A stretch of 64,000 nt of DNA from Porticoccaceae bacterium (GTDB lineage Bacteria; Pseudomonadota; Gammaproteobacteria; Pseudomonadales; Porticoccaceae), in NCBI GenBank assembly GCA_029248755.1, contig JAQWIR010000010.1, positions 1-64,000 of the forward strand, in the 5' to 3' direction. Each line of letters starts with the position of its first letter. The stretch's first letter is position 1. Below the pieces are notes generated by a model. That model was not told where the DNA came from and ran no database searches. It saw only the letters and a list, made by a program, of their open reading frames with translations. This document shows positions 12,345-23,575 of this stretch, one piece after another. A program made the position numbers and the translations under genes.

Positions 12345-12466
12345 AAAATGTCTCCAAATCGGACTTTAATTTAATAGAAATCGGTGCCTTATCGGCTTGG
12401 GTGCGGATTTTACCTATTGCACAGGCGGGTAACAATGATTTTATGAAGCAAATAAGATAAATCTAA

Positions 12467-12664
12467 TCAATCCAACTCTTCAATCCATGCCATTTGAATG
12501 GCTTCGAGAATTTTTTCACCACAGCGATCAGGGTCATCAGAAAAGTCGTCAATACTAAGAACCAAATTACGCAGATCGACAAAGTTAATATACTTTGGGT
12601 CTATATCTTCATGGTTATCTGCCAACTCGATGGCAATATCATTAATATCTGTCCACTTAATCAT
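12467..12664 (-). CDS. iscX: Iron-sulfur assembly adaptor IscX
   Basis: Small acidic protein that binds IscS and iron and modulates the cluster assembly rate. The 65-residue length, the start MIKWTDINDIAIELADNH, the DPKYINFVDLRNLV core and the terminal IQMAWIEE match the family. It is the last gene of the isc operon, 13 bp after fdx. Its position and high Asp/Glu content support the call. Confidence 0.95.
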   Translation of the reverse strand: MIKWTDINDIAIELADNHEDIDPKYINFVDLRNLVLSIDDFSDDPDRCGEKILEAIQMAWIEELD

Positions 12665-12677
12665 TTGTATCTTCCTT

Positions 12678-13016
12678 TTAATGTCGCTCAGACACCATAT
12701 TAATGGTGTATTTGGGTATTTCTACCACCAGGTCTTCTTCTTCAACAATAGCCTGACAGCTGAGTCTTGAATCTGGATCTAAACCCCAAGCCTTATCCAA
12801 AAAATCATCTTCTAGCTCATCCGCCTCTGGCAGTGAATCCAATCCCTCGCGCACATGAACATGGCAGGTAGTACAGGCACAGGAAAGTTCACAGGCATGT
12901 TCTATATCAAGGCCATTCCTTAATGCTGCGGCACAGATGCTCTCGCCCTTTTCTGCCTCGACAACTGCACCTTCTGGGCAGATTTCGTGATGAGGTAAAA
13001 ATACAATTCGTGGCAT
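12678..13016 (-). CDS. fdx: Isc-type [2Fe-2S] ferredoxin
   Basis: Electron donor for Fe-S cluster assembly on IscU. The cysteine pattern CELSCACTTC plus a later Cys (LSCQAIV) matches adrenodoxin-type ferredoxins of the isc operon. The 112-residue length is normal. It lies 21 bp after hscA and before iscX, the conserved position. Confidence 0.97.
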   Translation of the reverse strand: MPRIVFLPHHEICPEGAVVEAEKGESICAAALRNGLDIEHACELSCACTTCHVHVREGLDSLPEADELEDDFLDKAWGLDPDSRLSCQAIVEEEDLVVEIPKYTINMVSERH

Positions 13017-13037
13017 AATTTGGATATCCGAAATCGT

Positions 13038-14921
13038 TTATTTTAATGCATCATCAAGGCTTAGCCCTGCCAATGCTTGTTTAATACTAGCATCCATACG
13101 CCTAGCGGCAAATTCTTCGCTGGTTTTACCCACAGTTTCAATTTGCGCCGCCAGTTGGCGATGATCTTCGCTATTTTCGCGAAGCTGTTGTAATTCATCT
13201 AAAGCCAGATGCAAACACTGTAATTCTGAATCATCAAGTAATGATTGCCCATCTTTTTCTATGGCTGCTCGAAGATCCTCTAGCATACGATCGGCTTCAA
13301 CTTGCTGCTCTCTGAGTGCCCGTAAACGCATATCATCTCGCGCATGACTAAAGGAGTCCTGCAGCATTTGAGTAATTTCATTATCGCTTAAGCCATAGGA
13401 AGGCTTAACTTCAATTCTGGATTCAACACCACTGCTTAATTCCCGCGCCGACACATTCAGTAACCCATCGGCATCAACCTGATAGCTCACCTGAATTTTG
13501 GCGCCACCAGCAACCATGGGTGGGATACCTTGCAACTCAAACCGCGCCAGTGAACGACAATCTGAAACCAATTCCCTATCCCCCTGCACCACATGAATAC
13601 TCATAGCGGTTTGACCATCTTTAAAGGTGGTAAATTCTTGCGCTTTGGCCACTGGAATGGTGGTATTTCGATGGATGATTTTTTCGGTTAAGCCACCCAT
13701 GGTTTCAATACCTAGGGATAGCGGGATTACATCTAATAACAACATATCGCCATCAGTATTATTACCCACTAAAACATCTGCTTGCTTAGCTGCACCCATC
13801 GCCACAACCAAGTCTGGATCAATAGTGCATTTTGGCTTAAGGCCAAATAACTCTGTAACTTTTTCGCTGACTCTGGGCATTCTGGTTGAACCACCCACTA
13901 GGACCACCTCATCAATGCTATTCACATCAATTTTAGCGTCTCGCATTGAGCGCTTACAGGCTTTAAGGGTTTTTTCAATCAAGTCATCTACAAGTTCATG
14001 CATTTTTTCTCGTGTAAGAACCAATGCAGTCTCAAGAACCTCTATCTCAACCTGTTCCTTTTGCGATAGCTCTTGTTTGGCAGATTTTGCCACTTCCAAC
14101 AGTATTCTTTGCTCAACCACGTCGAGGGTTTCGCCCATTGCCAATTCAATTCGCAACCAATTTGCGATTGCGTGATCAAAGTCATCTCCACCAAGCGCTG
14201 AATCGCCGCCGGTAGCCAATACTTCGAATACACCTTTTGATAATCTTAAAATACTAATATCAAAGGTGCCGCCGCCTAGGTCATAAACAGCTATTAATCG
14301 CTGTTGAGATTCATCTTCTGTAATTTCAGCGTCCAGCCCATAGGCTATAGCTGCGGCGGTAGGTTCATTTAATAATCTTAATACTTTAATACCGGCAAGA
14401 GTGGCCGCATCTTTGGTTGCCTGTCGTTGAGCATCATCAAAGTATGCAGGTACGGTTATCACCGCGCCATCAAGCATACCATCAAGGGCTAGCTCAGCTC
14501 GCCCAGCAAGCTTGCGCAGTATTTCGGCTGAAACCTGAATTGGACTTACGACACCATAGGCAGTATTAATTCTGGGCATACCACCTTCATCAGAGGTGAA
14601 TTCATAGGGCAAGGTATCACCCAATGTTTTTATATCATCAACACCTCTACCCAATAAACGCTTGATTGAAGATAGAGTATTTAGGGGGTCAGTACTATTA
14701 TGCTCTGCTGCTTCATGACCTACACAGCTAACGCCCTCAGGAATATAATGCACCACAGAAGGCAGCAAATCTCGACCCTGCTCATCAGGCAATATAGCTT
14801 CTATGCCGCTTCTTACTGTTGCGACTAAGGAGTTTGTGGTGCCCAAATCAATACCCACAGCATTTTTTCGCTGATGGGGCTGGGGTGACTGTCCAGGCTC
14901 TGAAATTTGCAATAGTGCCAC
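13038..14921 (-). CDS. hscA: Fe-S assembly Hsp70 chaperone HscA
   Basis: Specialised Hsp70 that, with HscB, releases clusters from IscU to acceptor proteins. The nucleotide-binding domain (about residues 20-390) shows [31 protein letters not shown] and [12 protein letters not shown]. The substrate-binding domain and a helical lid complete 627 residues. The start is GTG preceded by GAGGAA, 3 bp after the hscB stop, so translational coupling is likely. The gene order iscA-hscB-hscA-fdx distinguishes it from DnaK. Confidence 0.97.
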   Translation of the reverse strand: MALLQISEPGQSPQPHQRKNAVGIDLGTTNSLVATVRSGIEAILPDEQGRDLLPSVVHYIPEGVSCVGHEAAEHNSTDPLNTLSSIKRLLGRGVDDIKTLGDTLPYEFTSDEGGMPRINTAYGVVSPIQVSAEILRKLAGRAELALDGMLDGAVITVPAYFDDAQRQATKDAATLAGIKVLRLLNEPTAAAIAYGLDAEITEDESQQRLIAVYDLGGGTFDISILRLSKGVFEVLATGGDSALGGDDFDHAIANWLRIELAMGETLDVVEQRILLEVAKSAKQELSQKEQVEIEVLETALVLTREKMHELVDDLIEKTLKACKRSMRDAKIDVNSIDEVVLVGGSTRMPRVSEKVTELFGLKPKCTIDPDLVVAMGAAKQADVLVGNNTDGDMLLLDVIPLSLGIETMGGLTEKIIHRNTTIPVAKAQEFTTFKDGQTAMSIHVVQGDRELVSDCRSLARFELQGIPPMVAGGAKIQVSYQVDADGLLNVSARELSSGVESRIEVKPSYGLSDNEITQMLQDSFSHARDDMRLRALREQQVEADRMLEDLRAAIEKDGQSLLDDSELQCLHLALDELQQLRENSEDHRQLAAQIETVGKTSEEFAARRMDASIKQALAGLSLDDALK

Positions 14922-14924
14922 AGG

Positions 14925-15455
14925 CTATAGTTCCTCTAAATCTGCTTCAAGTTCACTAATATCGTTGACAAACTTAGTCGCGAACTGCATTTTTGCCAAG
15001 GTTGAAAATGCTTCATTATAAGCCTCAATTTGGTATTGACTGGCAAATTCATTTTGAATAGCTAAGGCCGTTTTCTTGGCATCAATACTCAAAGCAGTCA
15101 ATGCCTGTTTAGGCCCTTTATTAGCTTTGATTTCTGATAGTTGTTCGCGCAATAACATTTGATTCATTAAAAATTGACCATCTGAGGTGACATGGCTTTC
15201 CTGATCGGCATCTAAACCTTTCAATTCTAATAAATACTGTGCACGAGATAGTGGATTTTTGATGGTTTGGTAGGCTTGATTAATAGTTGCCGCCGCCTGT
15301 ACCGCAAGACGCTGTTCAAAATCATTTTTATTGGCATAACCATCAGGATGAAGAACTTTTTGTAGCGCCCTAAATTTTGTATCAAGCGCCTCAATATCAA
15401 TCTCCCAAGACACTGGAAGAGAGAAAATTTCAAAGAAATTCTTAGAATTGTTCAA
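14925..15455 (-). CDS. hscB: Fe-S assembly J-protein HscB
   Basis: Co-chaperone that delivers IscU to HscA and stimulates its ATPase. An N-terminal J domain (about residues 5-75) has the HPD motif (LHPDGYA) and INQAYQTIKNPLSRAQYLL. A three-helix C-terminal domain binds IscU. The 176-residue length is normal. The only suitable start is TTG at 15455 with a weak ribosome binding site, which may keep its level low. It lies between iscA (40 bp) and hscA (3 bp). Confidence 0.95.
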   Translation of the reverse strand: MNNSKNFFEIFSLPVSWEIDIEALDTKFRALQKVLHPDGYANKNDFEQRLAVQAAATINQAYQTIKNPLSRAQYLLELKGLDADQESHVTSDGQFLMNQMLLREQLSEIKANKGPKQALTALSIDAKKTALAIQNEFASQYQIEAYNEAFSTLAKMQFATKFVNDISELEADLEEL

Positions 15456-15495
15456 TGGTTAAAATCCGATTGGTTTGGATGAATCCAAAGCAAAG

Positions 15496-15819
15496 TTAAA
15501 TATGGAAGCTTTCTCCGCAACCACATTCATCTTTAACATTGGGATTTTTAAATTCAAACCCTTCATTTAATCCTTCCTTGACGTAATCTAACTGAGTGCC
15601 ATCGAGATAAACCAGGCTTTTAGGATCAATTATTAACTGTACATCACCGCATTTGAAAACCACGTCCTCATCGGACTTTTTATCGACAAACTCAAGCACA
15701 TAGGATAGGCCAGAGCATCCTGTAGTGCGCACACCCAAGCGGATACCAATACCCTTATCGCGATGCTCTAAGTGCCGAACCACATGAGATTCGGCAGCCG
15801 ATGTCATGGTAATTGCCAC
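15496..15819 (-). CDS. iscA: A-type Fe-S carrier IscA
   Basis: Carries iron or clusters from the assembly machinery to target proteins. The three conserved cysteines are visible in TGCSGLSY (near residue 35) and in CGCGESF (near 99 and 101). The 107-residue length is standard. It starts 2 bp after the iscU stop. Confidence 0.97.
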   Translation of the reverse strand: MAITMTSAAESHVVRHLEHRDKGIGIRLGVRTTGCSGLSYVLEFVDKKSDEDVVFKCGDVQLIIDPKSLVYLDGTQLDYVKEGLNEGFEFKNPNVKDECGCGESFHI

Positions 15820-15821
15820 GC

Positions 15822-16205
15822 TTACTTCTCCCGCTTTTCTCTAACGTCTCGGACCGCAGCTTTAATCGCATCTTCAGCCAGAACAGAGCAGTGAATTTTA
15901 ACGGGGGGCAATGCTAGTTCTTCAGCAATCGTGGTGTTTTTAATCTGCTCTGCTTCATCAATATTTTTACCCTTAACCCACTCTGTTAACAGCGAGCTTG
16001 AAGCAATAGCAGAACCACAACCATAGGTTTTAAACTTGGCATCTTCGATGACACCTTCGTCATTCACCTGAATTTGAAGACGCATCACATCGCCACAAGC
16101 TGGAGCACCTACCATACCAGTACCGACATTTTTCGAATTGTCGTCTAGTTTCCCAACATTGCGTGGATTTTCGTAATGATCAATCACTTTTTCACTGTAA
16201 GCCAT
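15822..16205 (-). CDS. iscU: Fe-S cluster scaffold IscU
   Basis: Scaffold on which [2Fe-2S] clusters are built from sulfur delivered by IscS. The three ligand cysteines are in [15 protein letters not shown] and [10 protein letters not shown]. The HscA recognition motif LPPVK immediately precedes the last one. The 127-residue length is normal. It lies 61 bp downstream of iscS. Confidence 0.98.
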   Translation of the reverse strand: MAYSEKVIDHYENPRNVGKLDDNSKNVGTGMVGAPACGDVMRLQIQVNDEGVIEDAKFKTYGCGSAIASSSLLTEWVKGKNIDEAEQIKNTTIAEELALPPVKIHCSVLAEDAIKAAVRDVREKREK

Positions 16206-16266
16206 TTTTTTAACCCTATTTTAGTACTACAAATAATTCGTTTGTTGCCGCTTTCGTTTGCTATAA

Positions 16267-17481
16267 CTAGTGCGCAGCCCACTCAACCTGATCGAGATCG
16301 ACACCGTCTTGGAACATATCCCAAAGCGGAGACAGTTCTCTTAGCTTTTCTACCGCATGCCTTACTTTGGCAATGGCATCATCTACATCTTTTTCTGAGG
16401 TATAACGGCCGATACTAAAGCGAATTGAGCTATGAGCCATTTCGTCATTTAAACCCAATGCACGAAGAACATAAGAAGGCTCAAGGCTAGCTGAGGTACA
16501 GGCTGATCCAGATGAAACAGCTAAATCTCTTAATGCCATAATTAAAGATTCACCTTCAACATAGGCAAAACTGATATTAATAATGCCGGGCACATGCTGG
16601 TTACTCGATCCATTGAGATAGACTTCTTCCATATCAGAAACACCTTCCCATAGACGAGTCCGCAGATCTTTGATGCGAGCAGATTCTTCTGCAAGCACTT
16701 CAGCGCCTAATTTAAAGGCCGCACCCATACCCACAATTTGATGAGTGGGTAAAGTGCCAGAACGCATACCACGTTCGTGACCACCGCCATGCATCTGCGC
16801 CTCAATTCTTACGCGCGGCTTACGGCGAACATAAAGTGCGCCAATCCCTTTGGGGCCATAAATTTTATGGGCGGAAAATGACATCATATCCACTTGCATA
16901 GCTTCGACGTCAATGGCTGTTTTACCTGCGCTTTGAGCGGCATCCACATGGAAGAATACTTTATTTTCTCGGCATAATTTACCAATTGCCGCAATATCAT
17001 TCAGGGTACCAAGCTCATTGTTTACATGCATAATCGATACAACAGTTGTATCTTCACGCAATGCATCCGCAATGGCCTGAGGCTGAATCAAACCCTGTTT
17101 ATCGGGATCTAAATAAGTAATTTCAAATCCTTCACGCTCTAATTGACGACAGGTATCAAGTACCGCCTTATGTTCAATTTTAGAGGTGATAATATGCTTA
17201 CCCTTGCGTGTATTAAAGTGCGCACAGCCTTTAATCGCTAGGTTATTGGCCTCAGTTGCACCTGAAGTCCATACAATTTCTCTAGGGTCTGCACCAATAA
17301 GCCCTGCAACATCAACCCGAGCATCTTCAACTGCAGCTTCTGCCTGCCAGCCAAACATATGTGAGCGCGATGCTGGATTACCAAAATTACCTGATGGCGT
17401 TAGGAATTCAACCATTTGATCAGCAACTGCTGGATCAACTGGGGTGGTAGACGCATAATCCAAATAAATTGGAAGATTCAT
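16267..17481 (-). CDS. iscS: Cysteine desulfurase IscS
   Basis: PLP enzyme that removes sulfur from cysteine for Fe-S clusters and tRNA thiolation. The start [17 protein letters not shown], the PLP lysine in [12 protein letters not shown] and the mobile-loop catalytic Cys in [21 protein letters not shown] are clear. I chose ATG at 17481, preceded by GGAG, giving 404 residues as in E. coli; an in-frame extension to 17523 would overlap iscR. It follows iscR by 13 bp. Confidence 0.98.
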   Translation of the reverse strand: MNLPIYLDYASTTPVDPAVADQMVEFLTPSGNFGNPASRSHMFGWQAEAAVEDARVDVAGLIGADPREIVWTSGATEANNLAIKGCAHFNTRKGKHIITSKIEHKAVLDTCRQLEREGFEITYLDPDKQGLIQPQAIADALREDTTVVSIMHVNNELGTLNDIAAIGKLCRENKVFFHVDAAQSAGKTAIDVEAMQVDMMSFSAHKIYGPKGIGALYVRRKPRVRIEAQMHGGGHERGMRSGTLPTHQIVGMGAAFKLGAEVLAEESARIKDLRTRLWEGVSDMEEVYLNGSSNQHVPGIINISFAYVEGESLIMALRDLAVSSGSACTSASLEPSYVLRALGLNDEMAHSSIRFSIGRYTSEKDVDDAIAKVRHAVEKLRELSPLWDMFQDGVDLDQVEWAAH

Positions 17482-17494
17482 TAATTTCTCCACA

Positions 17495-17971
17495 TCAACA
17501 GGCCTGTGCCTGTAAGTTATCATCTAAAACCAGCAACTGGTCTAGCTGTCGCTGGGCTATCTCTTGGGTATCTTGCTTAGCAACCAAATCTGCCAGTGAA
17601 ATACCATTTAAAAATTCATGTATCTGATTACTCAAATCCTGCCAAAGGCTATGGGTTATACAAATCAACCCACCCTGACAGTCACCTTTTCCCTGGCAGC
17701 TAGTGGTATCAATTGACTCATTGACCGCTGTAATAATTTGAGCCACAAATATACGGTCACTGGGCATTGCTAGATGATAGCCGCCACCTGGGCCGCGAAC
17801 ACTTGAAACTAATCCCGACTGGCGTAACCTTGAAAAAAGTTGCTCTAAATAAGAGAGAGAAATTGACTGCCTGCCAGAAATATCAGCCAGTGAAATTGGC
17901 TTATCTTGGGCATGCAATGTCAAGTCTATCATTGCGGTTACGGCATATCGGCCTTTTGTGGTTAGTCGCAT
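17495..17971 (-). CDS. iscR: Fe-S responsive regulator IscR
   Basis: Rrf2-family repressor that holds a [2Fe-2S] cluster and controls the isc operon. The N-terminal winged helix ([40 protein letters not shown]) and the three ligand cysteines in [14 protein letters not shown] are present. The 158-residue length is normal. It is the first gene of the operon and has a good IscR-type site in its own promoter, as expected for autorepression. Confidence 0.98.
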   Translation of the reverse strand: MRLTTKGRYAVTAMIDLTLHAQDKPISLADISGRQSISLSYLEQLFSRLRQSGLVSSVRGPGGGYHLAMPSDRIFVAQIITAVNESIDTTSCQGKGDCQGGLICITHSLWQDLSNQIHEFLNGISLADLVAKQDTQEIAQRQLDQLLVLDDNLQAQAC

Positions 17972-18006
17972 AATCTACCTTCGATAATAAGCTTCCTACA
18001 AGGCTA

Positions 18007-18039
18007 ATTATCTAATACCTGAGTATTTTAGTCAATTAA
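18007..18039 (-). promoter_or_regulatory. isc operon promoter with type 1 IscR site
   Basis: On the minus strand TTGACT (18035-18030) and GATAAT (18012-18007) are separated by exactly 17 bp. The 25-bp stretch 18039-18015 covers the -35 element and most of the spacer and matches my recollection of the IscR type 1 consensus (ATASYYGACTRWWWYAGTCRRSTAT) at 22 of 25 positions. Binding there would block RNA polymerase, so [2Fe-2S]-IscR repression of the operon is expected. The promoter lies in the 76-bp gap between trmJ and iscR. Confidence 0.85.
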
Positions 18040-18047
18040 TATAGATA

Positions 18048-18791
18048 CTACTTAATTTTACGCTGAACCGCTGATAATAGACCTCTCAAAATAGAAACTT
18101 CCATTTCATCCATGCGGGTTCGATTAAATAAACGACGTAATCGGGTCAACAGTTGCTTTGGATTGTCAGGATCATAAAAATTTAGCGTTGCCATTGTTTC
18201 AGACAAATGGGTATGAAAATGCTCTAAATCCTCCGAGGTTGCCAAGGGTTGATCCCATTGGCTAAGCTCTGGTAGAGCGCCATTTTCATAAGCCAGGCTC
18301 GCCATGCGAATCTCGTAAGCTAACACTTGAACTGCAGTAGCTAGATTCAGTGAACTATATTCAGGGTTTGATGGAATATGTACATGGTAATGGCACTTTT
18401 GAAGCTCATCATTGGTCAAGCCACGATCCTCTCGACCAAACAATAGCGCAATTTTATGATGTTCAGCTTCTTGCCAAATTTTTTCGCCACACTCTCTGGG
18501 GTTTACTAGAGGCCAAGGAATTCGTCGCTCTCTGGCACTGGTTCCCACCACCAGCGAACAATCGGCAATCGCCTCATCTACAGAACCGACTACAGTGGCA
18601 TTACTAAGAATATCTCGCGCTCCCGCAGAGCGCCATACCGCTCTTGGTGCGGGATACTCTCGAGGCTCAACCAAACATAATTCTGCTAGACCCATATTTT
18701 TCATTGCTCGGGCAGCACCCCCTATATTGCCAGGGTGGGCAGTATTAACGAGCACAATTTTAATGTTGGCTTGGCGAGCAGCAGTGGGCAC
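18048..18791 (-). CDS. trmJ: tRNA 2'-O-methyltransferase TrmJ
   Basis: SPOUT-family enzyme that methylates the ribose at position 32 of several tRNAs. The N-terminal SPOUT domain shows VLVNTAHPGNIGGAARAMKNMG, LLFGREDRGLTN and the knot segment IPSNPEYSSLNLATAVQ. The 247-residue length is normal. The start is GTG with GAGGTG upstream. It sits directly upstream of iscR on the same strand, the classic neighbour pair, and is divergent from suhB. Confidence 0.96.
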   Translation of the reverse strand: MPTAARQANIKIVLVNTAHPGNIGGAARAMKNMGLAELCLVEPREYPAPRAVWRSAGARDILSNATVVGSVDEAIADCSLVVGTSARERRIPWPLVNPRECGEKIWQEAEHHKIALLFGREDRGLTNDELQKCHYHVHIPSNPEYSSLNLATAVQVLAYEIRMASLAYENGALPELSQWDQPLATSEDLEHFHTHLSETMATLNFYDPDNPKQLLTRLRRLFNRTRMDEMEVSILRGLLSAVQRKIK

Positions 18792-18952
18792 GGAGCACCT
18801 CTTTTTGTTGACTAATTAACGAACAAATTTATCACTGAATTTAAGAGGCGCGATTCTACCAGAATTATTGTTAAATTTTTATATTTAAAAACCAATTTAC
18901 CTTTAGCGAGTTTCTTGCGTGTAAAAAGTACGCTTTATTGATAGTTTCAATC

Positions 18953-18961
18953 TGGTACAAT
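18953..18961 (+). promoter_or_regulatory. Extended -10 promoter of suhB
   Basis: TGGTACAAT is an extended -10 element (TG-N-TACAAT) ending 35 bp upstream of the suhB ATG. A weak TTTATT lies 16 bp before it. It falls in the 205-bp divergent gap between trmJ and suhB, which otherwise holds no recognisable structure. Confidence 0.45.
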
Positions 18962-18996
18962 GCCCGCGCTCTTTAAATCAACTGGAATCTATCCCT

Positions 18997-19800
18997 ATGC
19001 AACCTATGGTTAATATAGCGCTCCGCGCCGCACGAGAAGCCGGAGAAATGATTGTTAAATCCGCTGATAACCTCGATCTTATTAAGGTTGATGAAAAAGG
19101 TCGTCATGACTTTGTCACCGAAGTGGATAGACGTTCCGAAGAAACGATCATTTATCACATTAAAAAAGCCTATCCTGACCATGCTTTTTTAGGTGAAGAA
19201 ACCGGTCGCAGTGGTGACTTAGAGAGCGATGTGGAATGGATTATTGACCCTCTAGATGGCACCACAAATTTTATTCGCGGCATTCCTCATGTCGCAATAT
19301 CCATAGCCTGCCGTATCAAAGGCAAACTTGAGCATGCGGTAATCTTAGAGCCCTTTAAACGCGAAGAATTCACCGCTAGCAGAGGCATGGGGGCCAATTT
19401 AAATGGTCGCCGCATTCGTGTCTCTGGACGTCGCGAACAAGCCGGTGCACTTTATGGAACCGGCATTCCCTTTAGCGCACCATCATTTAATCATATGCCT
19501 AACTTTTTAGCCTGCATGCAAGAATTTGCTGAAAATTCAGCGGGTATTCGTCGACTTGGAGTTGCCTCTTTGGATTTGGCTTATGTAGCCGCAGGAAAAA
19601 TGGATGTTTTCTGGGAAATGTACCTTAAACCTTGGGATATCGCGGCGGGCGTTCTTATAGTTCGAGAGGCTGGCGGTATGGTCAGTGATTTTAATGGTAA
19701 CGAATCATTTCTTGAAAGTGGGCACATTCTTGCAGCCACTCCAAAATTATTTAAGCCAAGCCTTCAGGTAGTTTCTAAGCACCTTGGAAAACTAAAATAA
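18997..19800 (+). CDS. suhB: Inositol monophosphatase family protein SuhB
   Basis: Mg-dependent phosphatase fold; in E. coli SuhB also joins rRNA transcription antitermination complexes. The metal-binding motifs GEETG, WIIDPLDGTTNF and KPWDIAAGVLIVREAGG are all present. The 267-residue length is normal. The position divergent from trmJ is the usual one. It converges on the TlpA-like gene with 11 bp between stops. Confidence 0.96.
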   Translation: MQPMVNIALRAAREAGEMIVKSADNLDLIKVDEKGRHDFVTEVDRRSEETIIYHIKKAYPDHAFLGEETGRSGDLESDVEWIIDPLDGTTNFIRGIPHVAISIACRIKGKLEHAVILEPFKREEFTASRGMGANLNGRRIRVSGRREQAGALYGTGIPFSAPSFNHMPNFLACMQEFAENSAGIRRLGVASLDLAYVAAGKMDVFWEMYLKPWDIAAGVLIVREAGGMVSDFNGNESFLESGHILAATPKLFKPSLQVVSKHLGKLK

Positions 19801-19811
19801 ATTAAGCTTGG

Positions 19812-20267
19812 CTACAGCGCGTTAATTAGGGTCTCCAGTGACGATTTGGTCTGAGGCCCCAATAAGCGATGAATCAGCTGCCCTTTAGAGTCGATTATTA
19901 GGGTCTCTGGCAAGACCGTAACTGCATCTAAACCCCATATGTGTCGTGGATCAATGTATAGATTATCAAATTTAATGCCTAATTTGGCCATTTGTTGATC
20001 AAGTTGCTCTCCAACAACCCCGTCAAAGTTAACCCCTATAACATCTAGGCGATCGCTCAACTGATGATCGAGTTCATTGAGTTCAGGAATTTCTTTACGG
20101 CATGGCGCGCACCAAGTTGCCCAGTAGTTAATCACAATAACTTTGCTTGGAGACATCAAATTAACCGTCTTCGAATTGGTGAGTAAAAATTGACTGTGTT
20201 CATTGGAGGAATACTCACCGCTACAACCAATTAACATAAAGCTGACAAGATAAATTATCCGTATCAT
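19812..20267 (-). CDS. TlpA-like thioredoxin-fold lipoprotein
   Basis: Predicted periplasmic thiol-disulfide oxidoreductase. I chose ATG at 20267, which gives a short lipoprotein signal ending in LIGC near residue 12. An upstream start at 20318 would put charged residues before the signal. The redox site is WCAPC in NYWATWCAPCRKEIPEL, and VLPETLIID with its cis-Pro follows. The 151-residue length suits a membrane-anchored TlpA/ResA relative. The substrate is unknown; cytochrome c maturation or general reduction are possible. Confidence 0.85.
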   Translation of the reverse strand: MIRIIYLVSFMLIGCSGEYSSNEHSQFLLTNSKTVNLMSPSKVIVINYWATWCAPCRKEIPELNELDHQLSDRLDVIGVNFDGVVGEQLDQQMAKLGIKFDNLYIDPRHIWGLDAVTVLPETLIIDSKGQLIHRLLGPQTKSSLETLINAL

Positions 20268-20396
20268 AATATTATGTGGCCCATATTTGAGAAAATTATA
20301 TTTAGCCTTAAATGGCAATTACTTAACTATAATGATTACAATTGGTTATGGATTACTTTTTTAGTAAATGAATTTAAAACCAAGGCAAAATTTTTC

Positions 20397-21334
<938 letters not shown>

Positions 21335-21353
21335 TTGCTGAAGGCCTTTTACC

Positions 21354-21713
21354 TTGACTCTAATCGATAAAATCAAATTATTAAGAAATACTGTAAAAAT
21401 CTGCTTTGCCTTACTTTTGTCAGTATTAGCTATTAACCTGTGGCAACAGGGTCAACCTGCTATAATTTATTTTATAGTTCTATTTCCTCTAATGATGTTT
21501 GCGCCAGGTATTTGGGTGGATAATATGAGAACTCAAATTTGGATGGGGTTTGTGCTTTTACTGTACTTTGCCTCTGCTGTGTTTGGCGTTACCAAGCCAC
21601 AACCCTCCGTACTGGACATTGCAGAAGTAACATTAGTTGTTGTGCTTTTTTGTGGCTCAATGCTATATACCCGTCTTAGGCAAGTTAACCCTGATATAAC
21701 CCTCGAAAAGTGA
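21354..21713 (+). CDS. DUF2069 inner membrane protein
   Basis: Function unknown. The 119-residue protein has about four hydrophobic segments (roughly residues 14-32, 36-50, 62-78 and 88-105) and the FAPGIWVDNMRTQIWMGF stretch typical of DUF2069. The start is TTG at 21354. It lies 19 bp after wrbA and 6 bp before sppA, so all four genes from arsC probably share a transcript. Confidence 0.85.
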   Translation: MTLIDKIKLLRNTVKICFALLLSVLAINLWQQGQPAIIYFIVLFPLMMFAPGIWVDNMRTQIWMGFVLLLYFASAVFGVTKPQPSVLDIAEVTLVVVLFCGSMLYTRLRQVNPDITLEK

Positions 21714-21719
21714 TTTTTT

Positions 21720-23567
21720 ATGGCCTCCCAAAACCCTTCAATTATTCGACGAATTTTTAGTTTTATAGGTAAATTTTTCAAAGCTATTAGAACAATTATT
21801 GGCATTGTTTTTACCGGCCTATTAATTATTGCAATTGTTGGGATGTTTGGTGACCACCTGCCACCAATACCTGAAAAAGGCGCACTATATTTAGCCCCTA
21901 CCGGTATTTTAGTTGATCAGAAATCCTATGTTTATCCAATCGATACTTTGCTTGCCGATCAGGCAATGACCAACCCTGAAACATTGGTAAGAGATGTTAT
22001 TGATGCAATAAATACTGCAGCTGTGGATGATCGAATTACCCATCTAATTATTGCTACTGATTATTTTGAGGCTGGCGGAATAGCCAAGCTAGACGAAATC
22101 AGTAGCGCCCTTATAAACTTTAAAGCAACTGAAAAACCAATTATTGCTGTAGCTGATAATTTTAATCAGTCCCAATACTATCTAGCGGCTCATGCCGACC
22201 ATATTTTACTCAACCCTATGGGCTCAGTTCTAATTACTGGGTTTGGTGCTTATGGCAACTATTTTGGTGATGCGCTGGAAAAATTAAAAATTAAAGTTAA
22301 TGTATTTCGAGCGGGTGAATATAAGAGTGCCGCAGAACCATTTATCAGAAATGATATGTCGCCGCAGGCTAGAGAAGAACGAACCGATGTGGTTGATCGC
22401 TTATGGCAAACCTATACATCAAAAATTGAAGATCTGCGACAACTAGATCAGGGATCAATTAATGCCCTTGCTAATAACCTTGGCGGCAAACTTCAAGGGG
22501 TTGATGGTGATACTGCGCTACTGGCATATCAGGAGGGGTTGGTTGACCAATTAGCTAGCAGAAGTGAAATCTATAACTATCTAAACCAGCAAATTCCAAA
22601 TGATATTGACGGCAAATATAATTCAGTGGATATGGCTGTTTATTTAGCGCATATAGATCGCGAGCAAAGCCAAGCCCTACCCGCAATTGATAAAGTAGCT
22701 GTTATTGTGGCCAAGGGTACCATTTTAGACGGCCAACAACCTGAAGGTAATGTTGGAGCAGATACAATGGCCCAAATTTTATCTGATCTTCGCTACGATC
22801 AAGATATTAAGGCTATAGTTTTGCGCGTTGATAGCCCGGGGGGAAGTGCTTTTGCGTCTGATGTGATTCGAGACGCTCTTTATCATAGCGATCTTAATTT
22901 ACCCGTTGTTGTCTCAATGGGAAGCTATGCGGCGTCTGGTGGCTACTGGATTGCCGCTGAGGCGGATAAAATTTTAGCCCTTCCAACTACCATCACAGGC
23001 TCTATTGGGGTTTACAGCATGATCCCTACTGTTGACGAATCACTGGCAGCGCTGGGTATATATTCAGATGGTGTAGGCACTTCAGATATCGCGGGAATAA
23101 TGCAGCTAGACCGCCCGATGAGCGACCAGGCTAAAGTAATACTTCATTCAAGTGTTGAACACCTTTATTCAAAATTTATTAATCTTGTCGCTGAAGGCCG
23201 AGAGACACCTGCTGAAAATATCGAAAAAATCGCGAAAGGCCGAATTTGGACCGGACAACAGGCGCTAGAAATGGGGCTTGTTGATGAATTAGGTGATTTA
23301 AATAATGCAATTGACTCTGCAGCCCAATTGGCAGGGCTTACCCATTATGGGGTTTTTTACCCTACTAGATTACTTTCACCTTATGAGCAATTTATCCAAG
23401 AATTTAGTCGCAATATTTCACTGTCACTCAACTATTTTGGCGTTGACTCGTGGCTACCGCAGATGCTTGGCAAGAACGTCCAATCAATTATTAGCCCATT
23501 AAAAAATCTTGATAACTTTAATGATCCAAGAAGTATGTACCTGCATTGTGACACCTGCCCTATGTGA
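21720..23567 (+). CDS. sppA: Signal peptide peptidase SppA (67 kDa type)
   Basis: Inner membrane serine-lysine protease that degrades cleaved signal peptides. One N-terminal membrane segment (about residues 22-42) precedes two tandem S49 domains. The general base Lys is in FRAGEYKSAAEPF near residue 202 in the first domain, and the nucleophile Ser is in YAASGGYW near residue 405 in the second. The 615-residue length is typical. The C-terminus ends in YLHCDTCPM with two cysteines, a tail common in this subgroup. It converges on hda with 8 bp between stops. Confidence 0.95.
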   Translation: MASQNPSIIRRIFSFIGKFFKAIRTIIGIVFTGLLIIAIVGMFGDHLPPIPEKGALYLAPTGILVDQKSYVYPIDTLLADQAMTNPETLVRDVIDAINTAAVDDRITHLIIATDYFEAGGIAKLDEISSALINFKATEKPIIAVADNFNQSQYYLAAHADHILLNPMGSVLITGFGAYGNYFGDALEKLKIKVNVFRAGEYKSAAEPFIRNDMSPQAREERTDVVDRLWQTYTSKIEDLRQLDQGSINALANNLGGKLQGVDGDTALLAYQEGLVDQLASRSEIYNYLNQQIPNDIDGKYNSVDMAVYLAHIDREQSQALPAIDKVAVIVAKGTILDGQQPEGNVGADTMAQILSDLRYDQDIKAIVLRVDSPGGSAFASDVIRDALYHSDLNLPVVVSMGSYAASGGYWIAAEADKILALPTTITGSIGVYSMIPTVDESLAALGIYSDGVGTSDIAGIMQLDRPMSDQAKVILHSSVEHLYSKFINLVAEGRETPAENIEKIAKGRIWTGQQALEMGLVDELGDLNNAIDSAAQLAGLTHYGVFYPTRLLSPYEQFIQEFSRNISLSLNYFGVDSWLPQMLGKNVQSIISPLKNLDNFNDPRSMYLHCDTCPM

Positions 23568-23575
23568 TGATTGAG

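Noticed and set aside
13627-14175. A 182-codon plus-strand frame inside hscA
   Set aside because: It is antisense to the Hsp70 core domain and has no family features; a frame shadow.
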